A stretch of 32,061 nt of DNA from Chloroflexota bacterium (GCA_027624135.1 JAQBXL010000017.1:1-32061), one strand, 5' to 3'; shown: positions 15,854 through 24,056, counted from the first letter of the stretch. Numbers and translations: made by a program. Notes: a model not told the origin generated them from the letters alone.

Positions 15854-16981
15854 TCAGGCGTCTTGTCGGGGAGGCTCATCTTTGAGACCAAACCCGGTGA
15901 CTGGAACTAGGACAGTATCGCCGACTTTAATGACGCCTTCATCGACTAACGCATCGAGTCCAGCGAATGCGGCTGCTGATGTTGGTTCGGCGAAGATACC
16001 TTCCCGCTCGGCCAAGTCTTTCTGCGCTCGCAAGATGTTAGCATCCTCGACGGCTACGGCGGACCCGGATGTTTGCCTCAAGATGTCGAGGATCTGCCAA
16101 CTACGGGACGGTGCCGCGATGGAGATTCCACCGGCGACCGTTTTCGTGGCTGATTCAGGGCTCCAGTCTTCGCCGGAAAATGCGGCGACCAATGGCATGA
16201 CGTTTCTGGATTGGACACAGTGGAGCCGGGGTATTTTCTCGATCTCGCCTGCTTCCCGCAGTTCCTTGAACCCGTTGAACGCGCCGATGAAGAGTGAGCC
16301 ATTGCCTACCGGGAACACGATATGGTCCGGCAGAACGTGTTCAAACTGCTGCACAACCTCGTAGGCGAAGGCCTTGGTGCCCTCTGCGAAGTATGGGCTC
16401 ATCATATGCGACGCGTAGACGAGGCCGTGCTGTTGGCAGTAGGTTATGGCCGCTGCCGTGACGTCCCCGCGCGAACCCTCGATGGGGTGCACCTCGGTCC
16501 CATAAGCTCTGATCTGACGGAGTTTAGCCTCGGGCGCATCAGCAGGCACGAATATGTGGGACTTGATACCGGCGCGGGCTGCATAGGCTGAAACGGAGGC
16601 TCCAGCATTGCCAGACGAGTCTTCAACCAACTCGGCCACCCCATGCTCCCTGGCGACTGACAGCATCGTTGCGGCGCCCCGGTCTTTGAACGACCCCGTG
16701 GGGTTTAGGAATTCTAACTTGGCATATAGCTGGTGAAGAGACAGGCCGCCGCCCAGCGTCGTGAGGCTTACGCAGGGAGTGTTACCCTCTCCCAGCGACA
16801 CCCAGGAACCGGGATCGTGGATCGGCGAGGGAATGTGATTGCCGTCTGCCTCATGATCTGTTTCGTGGTGAGCGAAGTACGAGACGTCTAGAGGAGACCC
16901 ACAGTCGGAACATGGCTCCACCGACATATCCGGGGGACGGGACCTGCCGCATCTTGGGCAACGCAATTCGAAGTGTGACAT
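15854..16981 (-). CDS. Threonine-synthase-like PLP-dependent lyase
   Basis: A 375-residue fold-type II PLP enzyme. An N-terminal zinc-ribbon-like segment has Cys8-Pro-Arg-Cys11 and Cys24-Ser-Asp-Cys27, as in many bacterial and archaeal threonine synthases. PTGSFKDRG contains the PLP lysine Lys99, EDSSGNAG near 121 binds the cofactor phosphate side, and VGNGSLFIG near 225 is the glycine-rich loop. Threonine synthase converts O-phosphohomoserine to threonine. In this operon, with no other threonine genes and beside a rhodanese and a UGSC selenoprotein, a beta/gamma-elimination or replacement on a sulfur or selenium amino acid is an equally reasonable idea. The ATG sits 31 bp after the rhodanese stop. 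Confidence 0.8.
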   Translation of the reverse strand: MSHFELRCPRCGRSRPPDMSVEPCSDCGSPLDVSYFAHHETDHEADGNHIPSPIHDPGSWVSLGEGNTPCVSLTTLGGGLSLHQLYAKLEFLNPTGSFKDRGAATMLSVAREHGVAELVEDSSGNAGASVSAYAARAGIKSHIFVPADAPEAKLRQIRAYGTEVHPIEGSRGDVTAAAITYCQQHGLVYASHMMSPYFAEGTKAFAYEVVQQFEHVLPDHIVFPVGNGSLFIGAFNGFKELREAGEIEKIPRLHCVQSRNVMPLVAAFSGEDWSPESATKTVAGGISIAAPSRSWQILDILRQTSGSAVAVEDANILRAQKDLAEREGIFAEPTSAAAFAGLDALVDEGVIKVGDTVLVPVTGFGLKDEPPRQDA

Positions 16982-17012
16982 TCGGCCGCTTCTAGATTGA
17001 CCCTGGTCCGGC

Positions 17013-17405
17013 CTATTCGGCGGTCGGCAGACCAGCTTCTTTCCAGCCGCGCATGCCTCCGTCCATATAGGTTACGTTCGTGAATCCCATCTCTTTTAAC
17101 ACTTGGGCCCCAAGTGACGCCATCTGGCCGCCACCTCAAGTCACTATGACCTGTCTTGACCGGTCCTCTAATCGAGGGTCTCTCAAGCGTTCGGCAATCT
17201 CCAGATCGGCGCGCATCGGAAGCGAGCCCAGAGATATCATCGTCACATTCGGGGCTCGGTCTTGCTCCGGGACAGATTCGGCATCCCGAACTTCGATCAG
17301 CATCGCCTCTTGGTCTTCTTGAAGTCTCTGGTAGGCCTGCTCCGGAGAAATGCCCGTCACCTGGGATTTCGCCTCATTCACCATGTCAGTCCAGCTTTTT
17401 GCCAC
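17013..17405 (-). CDS. Rhodanese-domain selenoprotein (Sec at in-frame TGA 17136-17138)
   Basis: A single rhodanese domain of about 130 residues, interrupted only by a TGA at the catalytic Cys. Before it come AMLIEVRDAESVPE and RSRQVIVT; after it GGGQMASLGAQVLKEMGF, TNVTYMDGGMRGWKEAGLP and a TAG. The rhodanese pattern is VVYC-x-G-x-(R/M)-S-x-x-A...L...GF..V..L.GG...W, and the TGA replaces exactly that C. Rhodaneses move sulfane sulfur through a cysteine persulfide; a Sec version would form a selenenyl-sulfide or act as a redox protein. GTG 17405 is chosen because GGGAG is 7 bases upstream; a TTG two codons earlier is too close to it. The gene follows the FAD/Fe-S oxidase by about 90 bp and precedes the PLP enzyme. 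Confidence 0.87.
17100..17116 (-). promoter_or_regulatory. Candidate bacterial SECIS element (rhodanese gene)
   Basis: 19 nt after UGA, CACUUGG pairs perfectly with CCAAGUG around GGC. The apical loop begins 26 nt after the UGA and starts with G, inside the range known for bacterial SECIS elements. The hairpin lies within the coding region, as bacterial SECIS elements do. Confidence 0.75.
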
Positions 17406-17460
17406 AATCAATCTCCCGGTGCAAACTTGCTATGAATCCCATTCCGAAAGAGCTACCGCT

Positions 17461-17494
17461 CCTTCCCCCTTGGCAACCGAGGGGGATTTCCGCG
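17461..17494. repeat. Palindromic repeat, type B, copy at the 3' end of the oxidase gene
   Basis: CCCCCTTGG (17465-17473) pairs with CCGAGGGGG (17477-17485) around CAA with one G-T step, followed by ATTTCCGCG that abuts the oxidase stop codon. The tail CCGAGGGGGATTTCCGCG is shared with the copy inside the gene at 18236-18277. It separates the oxidase from the rhodanese in the operon and may set their relative transcript levels. Confidence 0.75.
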
Positions 17495-20434
17495 CTACCC
17501 TAGCGCGTCGGCCAGAACCTCGACCAAATGCCGCGCCTTCCGCCCGGTGCCGTGTTCCACCTGCTGGCGGCAGGAGACCCCCATCACCGCCACTTCCCAA
17601 TCACTGTGCTTGGCCCGGATTGCGGGGAACAAGGCCTCTTCGCCAATCTTCATCGACAGGTCATAATGCTCTTTCTCGTAGCCGAATGACCCGGCCATGC
17701 CGCAGCAACCAGCGTTGATCAACTCAACCTGGTAGCCGGGGGCCAATCGCAGCGCCGCCATGGAGGTGGCCGTGCCCATGTCGGCCTTCTGGTGGCAGTG
17801 GGCTTGGAACAGGACCTTCTTCTCCAGTTTGCTCAGGTCCAACTCCAGCTTCCCTTCTTCTTGGAGCTTCATCAAGAACTCGTCGATCATGTAAGAGTTC
17901 TCCGCAACCTTCCTCGCCCTCTCGTCTCTAACAAGTTCCGGGTATTCGTCCCGGAACGTCAGCAGGCAGCTTGGCTCGCATCCGATGACCGGTATGCCCT
18001 GTTCGGCATAGGCGTATAGCTGGTCGATGTTGGACGCCGCGTTGGCCTTGGCGTCGTCCAACAGCCCTTTGGAAATCATAGGGCGGCCACAACATTTCGT
18101 GTCCGAGAGAATCACATTGAGCCCCGCCGCCTCCAACAAAGCCACCGCCGCCTTCCCAATCTCAGGATAGTTGTAGTTCATATAGGTATCGTTCAACAGC
18201 ACCACGGTGTCCGTGGCCACCAGACTCGCCGCATCACTTCCCCCTTTCGTAAAGGGGGACCGAGGGGGATTTCCGCGCCCCCTGAACCATTTGGCAAAGG
18301 TCTGGCGGACGAACTTGGGTGTCTTCCGTTTGGGGGTTACACCCAAGACCATTTGCGCCATCATCTTGCCGATGGGGTTCTGCGCCATCAAGTTGGACAA
18401 CGGAGCTGTTCGGCTGCCCCAGGCGCTCAGCCGGTTGATGTGGGCAAAAACCTTGTTCCGGAGCGGTGTGCCGTTGGCCTGGTGGTACTGGTCTAGGAAC
18501 TCGTACTTCAACTTGGCCATGTCCACGCCTGATTCGCATTCAGACTTGCAGCCCTTGCACTCCAGACATAGGTCCATTGCTTCATAGAGCCGCTTGCTGG
18601 TCATCGTGCCTTCGGGCAGCTTGCCCGACAGCGCCGCTCTCAGCAGGTTGGCCCGGCCTCTGGTGGAATGTTCTTCGTCCCTGGTGGCGATGTACGAGGG
18701 GCACATATGTCCCTCCAGCTTCCGGCAGGCCCCCATGCCGTTGCACATCTCCACCGCTCCGGCGAAATTGGTATCGATGGAGAAATCGAGCTTGCTTGGC
18801 GGCGATGACGCCCGGTAGTCCGCGCCGTAACGCAGGTTCTGGTCCATGGGCGGGCAGTCGATGATCTTGCCGGGATTCATGATGCCGTCAGGGTCGAACG
18901 TGGCCTTGAGCTCTTGGAACAGTTTGTAGATCTCAGGGCCGAACATCTTTTCGTTCCACACGCCCCGTACGATGCCGTCGCCGTGCTCGCCGCTGAGTGA
19001 CCCGCCAAATTCCTTGACCAGATCGCTGATCTCGTCGGCGATGGCCACCATCTTGTCCACGCCGTCTTGGTTCTTCAGGCTGACCACTGGTCTGATGTGC
19101 AGGCAACCCACGCTGGCGTGCCCGTAGTAAGCGGCCTCAGTATCGTGGTTCCGGACGATCTCGTCGAACCGCCGGACAAAGTCGCCCATGTTCTCGGGGT
19201 CGACCGCCGTGTCCTCCACGAAGGGCAGCGGTTTGGCGTCGCCTTTCATGCTCATCAACAACCCCAGGCCGTTCTTTCGCACCGCCCATACGCTGGCCTG
19301 GGCTGCACGGTCCATCATGTTTACGCAGGCGTAACCATGGCTCCGGCGCGTCATGTCGTCCTTCAGTTTTTCCATCTTGTCGACAAGTTCAGCTTCCGAC
19401 TCGCCGTAGAATTCCACCACCAAGATGGCCCCAGGGTTCCCTTCGATGAACGCCATATTGGAGCCTAATCCGGTGGACGCTCTTGAACGCTCCAACACAT
19501 TGCGGTCCATGATCTCAATGGACGACGGCCCATGTTCCAGGATGTCTTTGATCGACTCGCTGGCCCCGAAGATATCTTCGAAGTGGACAACCGATATTGA
19601 CGTCATGGTTGGCCGCGGCACCAGGTTGATCTTGACCTCGGTTACTACGCAGAGAGTGCCCTCGGAGCCGACCACCATCTTGGTCATGTTGAAGGGCGAG
19701 TCCGTTAAGAATTCGTCCAGGTTGTAGCCGCTGACCCGGCGCATGATCTTGGGATAGCGGGCTTCGATCTCGGCCACGTTCTCCTGGGCCAACCGACGCA
19801 CTTCCCTGTAGATGTCGGACTCCAGTCCGCTGCCGCTGAGCTTGGCTTCCAATTCTCGGGCATCCAACGGGTTGAAATGAGTCTGGGTTCCGTCCGACAG
19901 CACCACATCAAGTTCTTTGATGTGGTCGATGGACTTGCCGTAGATCACCGAGTGGGCGCCACAGGTGTTGTTTCCGACTCCGCCGCCCACGCAGGCCCGG
20001 CTGGATGTGGTGGGGTCCGGGGCATACATCAGCCCGTATGGCAGCAGTTGCCGGTTCAGGTCGTCGAGCACGATGCCCGGCTCCACCCTGGCCCACTGCT
20101 CCTCTTTATTGACTTCAATGATCCGGTTCAGGTACTTGCTGAAATCGGTTACGATGGCATGGTTGACGGTTTGGCCCGCCAGGCTGGTGCCCCCAGCTCG
20201 GGGCAGCACCGGCACTCCGCTCGCTTTGGCGATTTCGACCACGGCCAGAACGTCTTCCACGTTGCGCGGTATCACCACGCCCACCGGCTCCATCTGGTAG
20301 ATGCTGGCGTCGGTGCTGTAAAGCACACGGGTGAAGGGGTCGAATTTGACCTCGCCAGAGACCCGGCGCTTCAGCGCGTTCTCAATGTCGCCCCTTTCTG
20401 CAGTGTGGATCCTGGCCGCTGCCGTGGTAGCCAT
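17495..20434 (-). CDS. FAD-linked oxidase / (Fe-S)-binding fusion protein (GlcD-GlcF / D-lactate dehydrogenase type)
   Basis: A 979-residue fusion. Residues about 35-260 are the FAD-binding PCMH domain (VLPRAGGTSLAGQTVN), and about 265-540 the FAD-oxidase C-terminal domain ending near SLSGEHGDGIVRG. About 570-700 carry Cys-rich iron-sulfur segments, notably CLECKGCKSECESGVD. The C-terminal quarter has two CCG modules (DTKCCGRPMISKG and NAGCCGMAGSFGYEKEHYD) as in GlcF/heterodisulfide-reductase-like subunits. Such enzymes oxidise a 2-hydroxy acid (D-lactate, glycolate, 2-hydroxyglutarate) and pass electrons to Fe-S centres, usually at the membrane face. A palindromic repeat is translated in the linker before the first CCG module. 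It heads the operon with the Sec-rhodanese. GGAG precedes the ATG. Confidence 0.92.
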   Translation of the reverse strand: MATTAAARIHTAERGDIENALKRRVSGEVKFDPFTRVLYSTDASIYQMEPVGVVIPRNVEDVLAVVEIAKASGVPVLPRAGGTSLAGQTVNHAIVTDFSKYLNRIIEVNKEEQWARVEPGIVLDDLNRQLLPYGLMYAPDPTTSSRACVGGGVGNNTCGAHSVIYGKSIDHIKELDVVLSDGTQTHFNPLDARELEAKLSGSGLESDIYREVRRLAQENVAEIEARYPKIMRRVSGYNLDEFLTDSPFNMTKMVVGSEGTLCVVTEVKINLVPRPTMTSISVVHFEDIFGASESIKDILEHGPSSIEIMDRNVLERSRASTGLGSNMAFIEGNPGAILVVEFYGESEAELVDKMEKLKDDMTRRSHGYACVNMMDRAAQASVWAVRKNGLGLLMSMKGDAKPLPFVEDTAVDPENMGDFVRRFDEIVRNHDTEAAYYGHASVGCLHIRPVVSLKNQDGVDKMVAIADEISDLVKEFGGSLSGEHGDGIVRGVWNEKMFGPEIYKLFQELKATFDPDGIMNPGKIIDCPPMDQNLRYGADYRASSPPSKLDFSIDTNFAGAVEMCNGMGACRKLEGHMCPSYIATRDEEHSTRGRANLLRAALSGKLPEGTMTSKRLYEAMDLCLECKGCKSECESGVDMAKLKYEFLDQYHQANGTPLRNKVFAHINRLSAWGSRTAPLSNLMAQNPIGKMMAQMVLGVTPKRKTPKFVRQTFAKWFRGRGNPPRSPFTKGGSDAASLVATDTVVLLNDTYMNYNYPEIGKAAVALLEAAGLNVILSDTKCCGRPMISKGLLDDAKANAASNIDQLYAYAEQGIPVIGCEPSCLLTFRDEYPELVRDERARKVAENSYMIDEFLMKLQEEGKLELDLSKLEKKVLFQAHCHQKADMGTATSMAALRLAPGYQVELINAGCCGMAGSFGYEKEHYDLSMKIGEEALFPAIRAKHSDWEVAVMGVSCRQQVEHGTGRKARHLVEVLADALG
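18236..18277. repeat. Palindromic repeat, type B, inserted in frame in the oxidase gene
   Basis: CCCCCTTT (18240-18247) and AAAGGGGG (18251-18258) form a perfect 8-bp hairpin with a CGT loop, then ACCGAGGGGGATTTCCGCG. On the minus strand it is translated as GNPPRSPFTKGG, a composition unlike the flanking protein, in the linker between the Fe-S domain and the first CCG module. The frame is kept. Confidence 0.8.
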
Positions 20435-20611
20435 GTGTTTACTCCGTAGCCCCGATTTGTATCGGGGCTGTCAGCGCTCAGCTTATCGGAATGGAGGTTC
20501 TGCTTCAACTGGAGTTGCAGGCGGGGTTGCTGTCACTCAGGGAATTGTGGACCGGTGGCGACGGCTGTAAACTTAGGCCCATATTTGCCCATAATTGCGC
20601 GGAGACAAGTG
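20435..20611. promoter_or_regulatory. Divergent control region with leader hairpin and a candidate promoter
   Basis: 177 bp between divergent genes. A perfect 9-bp hairpin (arms AGCCCCGAT at 20448-20456 and ATCGGGGCT at 20461-20469, loop TTGT) sits immediately upstream of the ribosome site of the oxidase gene and could control its translation or be a short palindromic repeat. For the rightward genes, TTGTGG (20545-20550), a 17-bp spacer and TAAACT (20568-20573) make a plausible but imperfect promoter. Confidence 0.5.
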
Positions 20612-21391
20612 ATGCCAGAATTTGCCAGCCACCCCCAAGGCACACCATCATGGACGGACCTCTCCACCACTGACGACCAAGCGGCCTTAGCGTTCTACGG
20701 TGCGCTATTCGGTTGGGTTGATGATCCACAGGAGATGGGCCCAGGCATGTATTACCATATGCAGAAGCTGAACGGTCTCGAAGCCGCAGCCATCTATCAG
20801 CAGGGCGAGGAAGAGAAGGGGCAGGGCGTGCCGCCCCACTGGAACACCTATTTCACGGTTGATGATGTTGACCAGTCTGCCGCAAAGGCCAAACAATCGG
20901 GCGCAACGCTCTTCTTGGAGCCTATGGACGTGTTCGACGCCGGGCGGATGGCGTATGTCCAAGACCCCCAAGGGGCCATGTTCGCCCTTTGGCAGCCCAA
21001 GGAGCATATTGGTAGCCGTGTGAAAGGCGAAACCGGGGCTATCATGTGGAATGAATTACTGACCAGCGACACAGAGGACGCCACCAAGTTTTATTCCGGA
21101 CTGCTCGGCCTGAACTCGTCGAAGATGCCGGGCCCCATGGACTACACCATGCTCAATGTGGCTGAGACCGGTGTGGCGGGTGTGATGGCAATCACCAGCG
21201 AGATGGGGCCAGTTCCGCCGAACTGGACGGTGTACTTCGGGGTTGATAACGTGGACGCGGCAATCAAGAAGGCCGAGTCCCTGGGAGGCTCGATAGTCGT
21301 CCCAGCCATGGATATACCGGAAATCGGCCGGTTTGCCGGACTCCAAGACCCTCAGGGAGCGATGTTCAGCGTCTTTCAGCCGGCGGGATAA
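20612..21391 (+). CDS. VOC-family protein with two glyoxalase-like domains
   Basis: A 259-residue protein of two vicinal-oxygen-chelate modules of about 125 residues. The first opens TPSWTDLSTTDDQAALAFYG and ends VQDPQGAMFALWQP; the second opens MWNELLTSDTEDATKFYSG and ends LQDPQGAMFSVFQP. The parallel endings show a tandem duplication, as in the CFP-30B-like hydroxylase group. These folds bind a metal and act as dioxygenases, isomerases, hydrolases or resistance proteins; the specific role is not evident. The ATG at 20612 is selected because GCGGAG lies 8-13 bases upstream, while the longer open frame begins inside the probable promoter. First gene of a four-gene rightward run. Confidence 0.87.
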   Translation: MPEFASHPQGTPSWTDLSTTDDQAALAFYGALFGWVDDPQEMGPGMYYHMQKLNGLEAAAIYQQGEEEKGQGVPPHWNTYFTVDDVDQSAAKAKQSGATLFLEPMDVFDAGRMAYVQDPQGAMFALWQPKEHIGSRVKGETGAIMWNELLTSDTEDATKFYSGLLGLNSSKMPGPMDYTMLNVAETGVAGVMAITSEMGPVPPNWTVYFGVDNVDAAIKKAESLGGSIVVPAMDIPEIGRFAGLQDPQGAMFSVFQPAG

Positions 21392-21431
21392 GAATATTCC
21401 ATCGGTGCGAATCTAGTCTACGGAGCGAAAA

Positions 21432-22316
21432 TTGAAGATCGCCTACTCACTATCCAACAACCAGGGCATGGAAGATGTTCAGGGGGTGATAGACCTCGCC
21501 GTCCGTGCCGAGAAACTGGGATTCGAGTCTGTCTGGGCCAGCGAACACATCTTCAACGTTACCTACGTCTACGACCGCATCGGTGACAAACCCTACTATG
21601 AACCGCTGACCATGTTGACCTACGTGGCAGCAGTCACCAAGACCATCGGCCTGGGCACCAGCGTGCTGGTGCTTCCCTACCACAACCCGATCCGCCTCGC
21701 CAAAGTCGCCGCCACCCTGGATGTTCTGTCCGGCGGCCGGCTGATGCTGGGCGTCGGTGTCGGCGTGATCGAGGAAGAACTGGAGGCCATGGGTAGTCCA
21801 TACCATGAACGGGGCGCAATCACCGACGAGGCCATCGCCATCATGAAGGAACTGTGGACCAAAGACGATCCCAGTTTCCAGGGCAAATACCACAATTTCT
21901 CCGGTATGAAGTTCACTCCCAAGCCGGTGCAGAAACCCCATATCCCGATAATCATCGGGGGCACCAGCCGGGCCGCCATCCGGCGGGCGGCCCGCTCGGG
22001 CAGCGCCTGGCACCCAACCGCCCTGTCACCCGAAGCTCTGGCCGAGGGCATAGACTACTTGAAAGAACAGGCGGTAAAGGTGGGGCGCGACCCGTCAGAG
22101 ATCGCCATCTCGGTCAGCGCCGCCATCGGCAGCACCCACAACCACAATCGCTATTCTCTGGGTGAAGACCCGGAAGAGATACTCGAACGGTCTCAGAGAT
22201 ACCAAGAGATGGGAGTCGAGCGCCTGCTTATCTCGCCCAATACCCGCGACCAAAGCCAACTTCGCCCCATCATGGAGATGTTGGCCGAAGTTGTGATCCC
22301 CAAAGTCCAAAGCTGA
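21432..22316 (+). CDS. LLM-class F420-/FMN-dependent oxidoreductase
   Basis: A 294-residue luciferase-like TIM barrel, distinct from the one at 11.7 kb. The TTG at 21432 is taken as the start: CGGAG lies about 6 bases upstream, the protein then begins MKIAYSLSNNQG as these proteins do, and no ATG fits. Typical motifs follow: ASEHIFNVTYVYD near residue 36, GTSVLVLPYHNPIRLAK near 75, LSGGRLMLGVGVGV near 98, PIIIGGTSRAAIRRAAR near 175 and GSAWHP near 192. The F420-type pocket is likelier than a bacterial luciferase. It ends in TGA, 20 bp before the aminotransferase, and lies 40 bp after the VOC gene. Substrate unknown. Confidence 0.87.
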   Translation: MKIAYSLSNNQGMEDVQGVIDLAVRAEKLGFESVWASEHIFNVTYVYDRIGDKPYYEPLTMLTYVAAVTKTIGLGTSVLVLPYHNPIRLAKVAATLDVLSGGRLMLGVGVGVIEEELEAMGSPYHERGAITDEAIAIMKELWTKDDPSFQGKYHNFSGMKFTPKPVQKPHIPIIIGGTSRAAIRRAARSGSAWHPTALSPEALAEGIDYLKEQAVKVGRDPSEIAISVSAAIGSTHNHNRYSLGEDPEEILERSQRYQEMGVERLLISPNTRDQSQLRPIMEMLAEVVIPKVQS

Positions 22317-22336
22317 CAGCGCCGTAAGGAGACACC

Positions 22337-23713
22337 ATGGCCACCCATTCCTCCGCCGATGTCAAGGCGCTGCAAGAGTCCGCTCTGGAACACCTATGGG
22401 TCTACCTCCGGGAACCGTCCGACATGGCCGAGATGGGTGAACCGGCCATCTTCGTCAGTGGCGAGGGTGTCCACGTCACCGACGCCCTGGGTAACACATC
22501 GATCGACGGGATGTCGGGGCTGTGGCTGAAGAACGTGGGCTACGGCCGTAAGGAGATTGCCGACGCCGCCTACGAGCAGATGTTGAACCTGACCTACATG
22601 CCCCTTGGAACCACCACAGAGCCAACCATCAGATTGGCCGAGAAAATATCCCAGATCGCCCCTGGCGACCTGACCCGGTCCTTCTTCACCAGCGGCGGCT
22701 CGGAGGCAGTCGAGACTGCCATCAAGCTTTCCCGCGCCTATTTCAAGCGGGTGGGCGAACCAAACCGGACCAAATTCATCAGCCGCAAGGGTTCCTACCA
22801 CGGCGCCACCATGGGCGCCCTGGCCCTGGGCGGCTCCTATCTGTATCCGAAGATCGACTATGAACCGTTGATGCCCGGCGTCTTCCACGTTCCCCAACCG
22901 TTGCCCTACCGCTGCGAGTTCGGCGGCCAAACACCAGAGGAATGTGCTGAGCTCTGCGTCAACGCGATCGAAGAAACGATCAAGTTCCAAGACCCCGACA
23001 CCATTGCAGCAGTGGTGGCGGAGCCCATCTCCAGTCCCATGGGCTGTGTGGTCCCCGGCGACAACTACTGGCCCCGGCTGCGGGAGATCTGCGACAAATA
23101 CGGCTGCCTGCTTATCGCCGACGAGGTGATTACGGGTTTTGGCCGCACGGGCAAGATGTTTGCCACTGAGCATTGGGGCGTGGTTCCCGACATGATGACC
23201 GTGGCCAAGGGAATCACCAGCGGCTATATCCCCATGGGGGGATGCATCACCCGTGGCGAGATATCCGACGCCTTCATTGGGAGTCAAAAGGCGGCCTTCA
23301 AGCATGTCATCACCTTTGGTGGTCATCCGGTTGCTGCGGCCGCGGCCCTAAAGAACATCGAGATCATGGAGAACGAGGGAATGGTCGAAAATTCGGCCAA
23401 GATGGGCAGCTATCTGCTGGACGGGCTGAAAGAGATGAAAGAGAAGTACCAGATGATTGGCGATGTCCGGGGTCTGGGACTGTTCTGCGGAATCGAGATC
23501 GTGGCCGACCGCGAAACCAAAGAGTACTTTCCGCCCGAGGCCAACCTGGCCAACCGCATAACCCAAGGCTTAGCCGACAACGGCTTGCTTCTCCGGGGCG
23601 GAGACCGCATGAACGTCGCGCCACCGCTATGCATCACCTCAAGCGAGGTCGACGACATAGTCTCAGCCATGGACAAAGTTTTTGCCCAAGTCTCGAAAGA
23701 CTTGGGCGTCTAG
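22337..23713 (+). CDS. Class III (omega-amino acid:pyruvate-type) aminotransferase
   Basis: A 458-residue fold-type I PLP enzyme of the class III aminotransferases, which move amino groups from omega-amines (beta-alanine, taurine, putrescine and similar) to pyruvate or 2-oxoglutarate. [13 protein letters not shown] near residue 58 is typical of the omega-transaminase group. [16 protein letters not shown] near 118 binds the PLP phosphate, [15 protein letters not shown] lies near 155, [15 protein letters not shown] near 258 carries the Asp that pairs with the pyridine nitrogen, and Lys291 in [10 protein letters not shown] is the Schiff-base lysine. AAGGAG precedes the ATG. Its place in an operon with a luciferase-like oxidoreductase suggests catabolism of an amine-bearing compound. 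Confidence 0.93.
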   Translation: MATHSSADVKALQESALEHLWVYLREPSDMAEMGEPAIFVSGEGVHVTDALGNTSIDGMSGLWLKNVGYGRKEIADAAYEQMLNLTYMPLGTTTEPTIRLAEKISQIAPGDLTRSFFTSGGSEAVETAIKLSRAYFKRVGEPNRTKFISRKGSYHGATMGALALGGSYLYPKIDYEPLMPGVFHVPQPLPYRCEFGGQTPEECAELCVNAIEETIKFQDPDTIAAVVAEPISSPMGCVVPGDNYWPRLREICDKYGCLLIADEVITGFGRTGKMFATEHWGVVPDMMTVAKGITSGYIPMGGCITRGEISDAFIGSQKAAFKHVITFGGHPVAAAAALKNIEIMENEGMVENSAKMGSYLLDGLKEMKEKYQMIGDVRGLGLFCGIEIVADRETKEYFPPEANLANRITQGLADNGLLLRGGDRMNVAPPLCITSSEVDDIVSAMDKVFAQVSKDLGV

Positions 23714-23733
23714 CAGGCGGAAGAGGAGTCGAT

Positions 23734-23979
23734 TTGGCCAAGAAACGATACCCATTGCCCAAGAGGTTCAATGCGGCGTTATCAGATGAGGCCTACGAGA
23801 AACTGCGGGGACTCAACGCCGACTACGGATTGGGCAACAATTACATCTTGACGGTCCTGCTGGAAAATCTAGATGCCATTGCTGACGACGGCGCACTAGC
23901 CAAAGCCTTCGAGGAGTCCATAGCGGAGCATGGCGCCCCAACTCCCGGAGGCATGCGCCAATCAGACTCAACGGAATAG
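23734..23979 (+). CDS. Small possible ribbon-helix-helix DNA-binding protein
   Basis: An 81-residue basic-to-acidic protein, 20 bp after the aminotransferase gene. GAGGAG lies 5-10 bases before a TTG start, the only usable start in the frame, and an unrelated antisense-looking frame upstream is ignored. KRFNAALSDEAYEKLRGLNA resembles the beta-strand and first helix of ribbon-helix-helix (CopG/Arc-like) proteins, and NYILTVLLENLDAIADDG the second helix. The C-terminus is acidic and Pro/Gly-rich. It could be a local repressor of its operon, but similarity is only to the fold pattern, so the assignment is tentative. Confidence 0.6.
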   Translation: MAKKRYPLPKRFNAALSDEAYEKLRGLNADYGLGNNYILTVLLENLDAIADDGALAKAFEESIAEHGAPTPGGMRQSDSTE

Positions 23980-23991
23980 ATCGCAACAATA

Positions 23992-24029
23992 CCTTCCCCC
24001 TCGCAAGGGGGAAGGCTAGGATGGGGGCA
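23992..24029. repeat. Intergenic palindromic repeat, type A, copy 2
   Basis: CCTTCCCCC (23992-24000) pairs perfectly with GGGGGAAGG (24007-24015) around TCGCAA, followed by CTAGGATGGGGGC. Arm, tail and the preceding ATCGCAACAATA match the copy at 1118-1166. It lies just after the stop of the rightward operon, between convergent genes. Confidence 0.8.
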
Positions 24030-24056
24030 TCCACGCCGAGCCGCAAATCTCGAACT

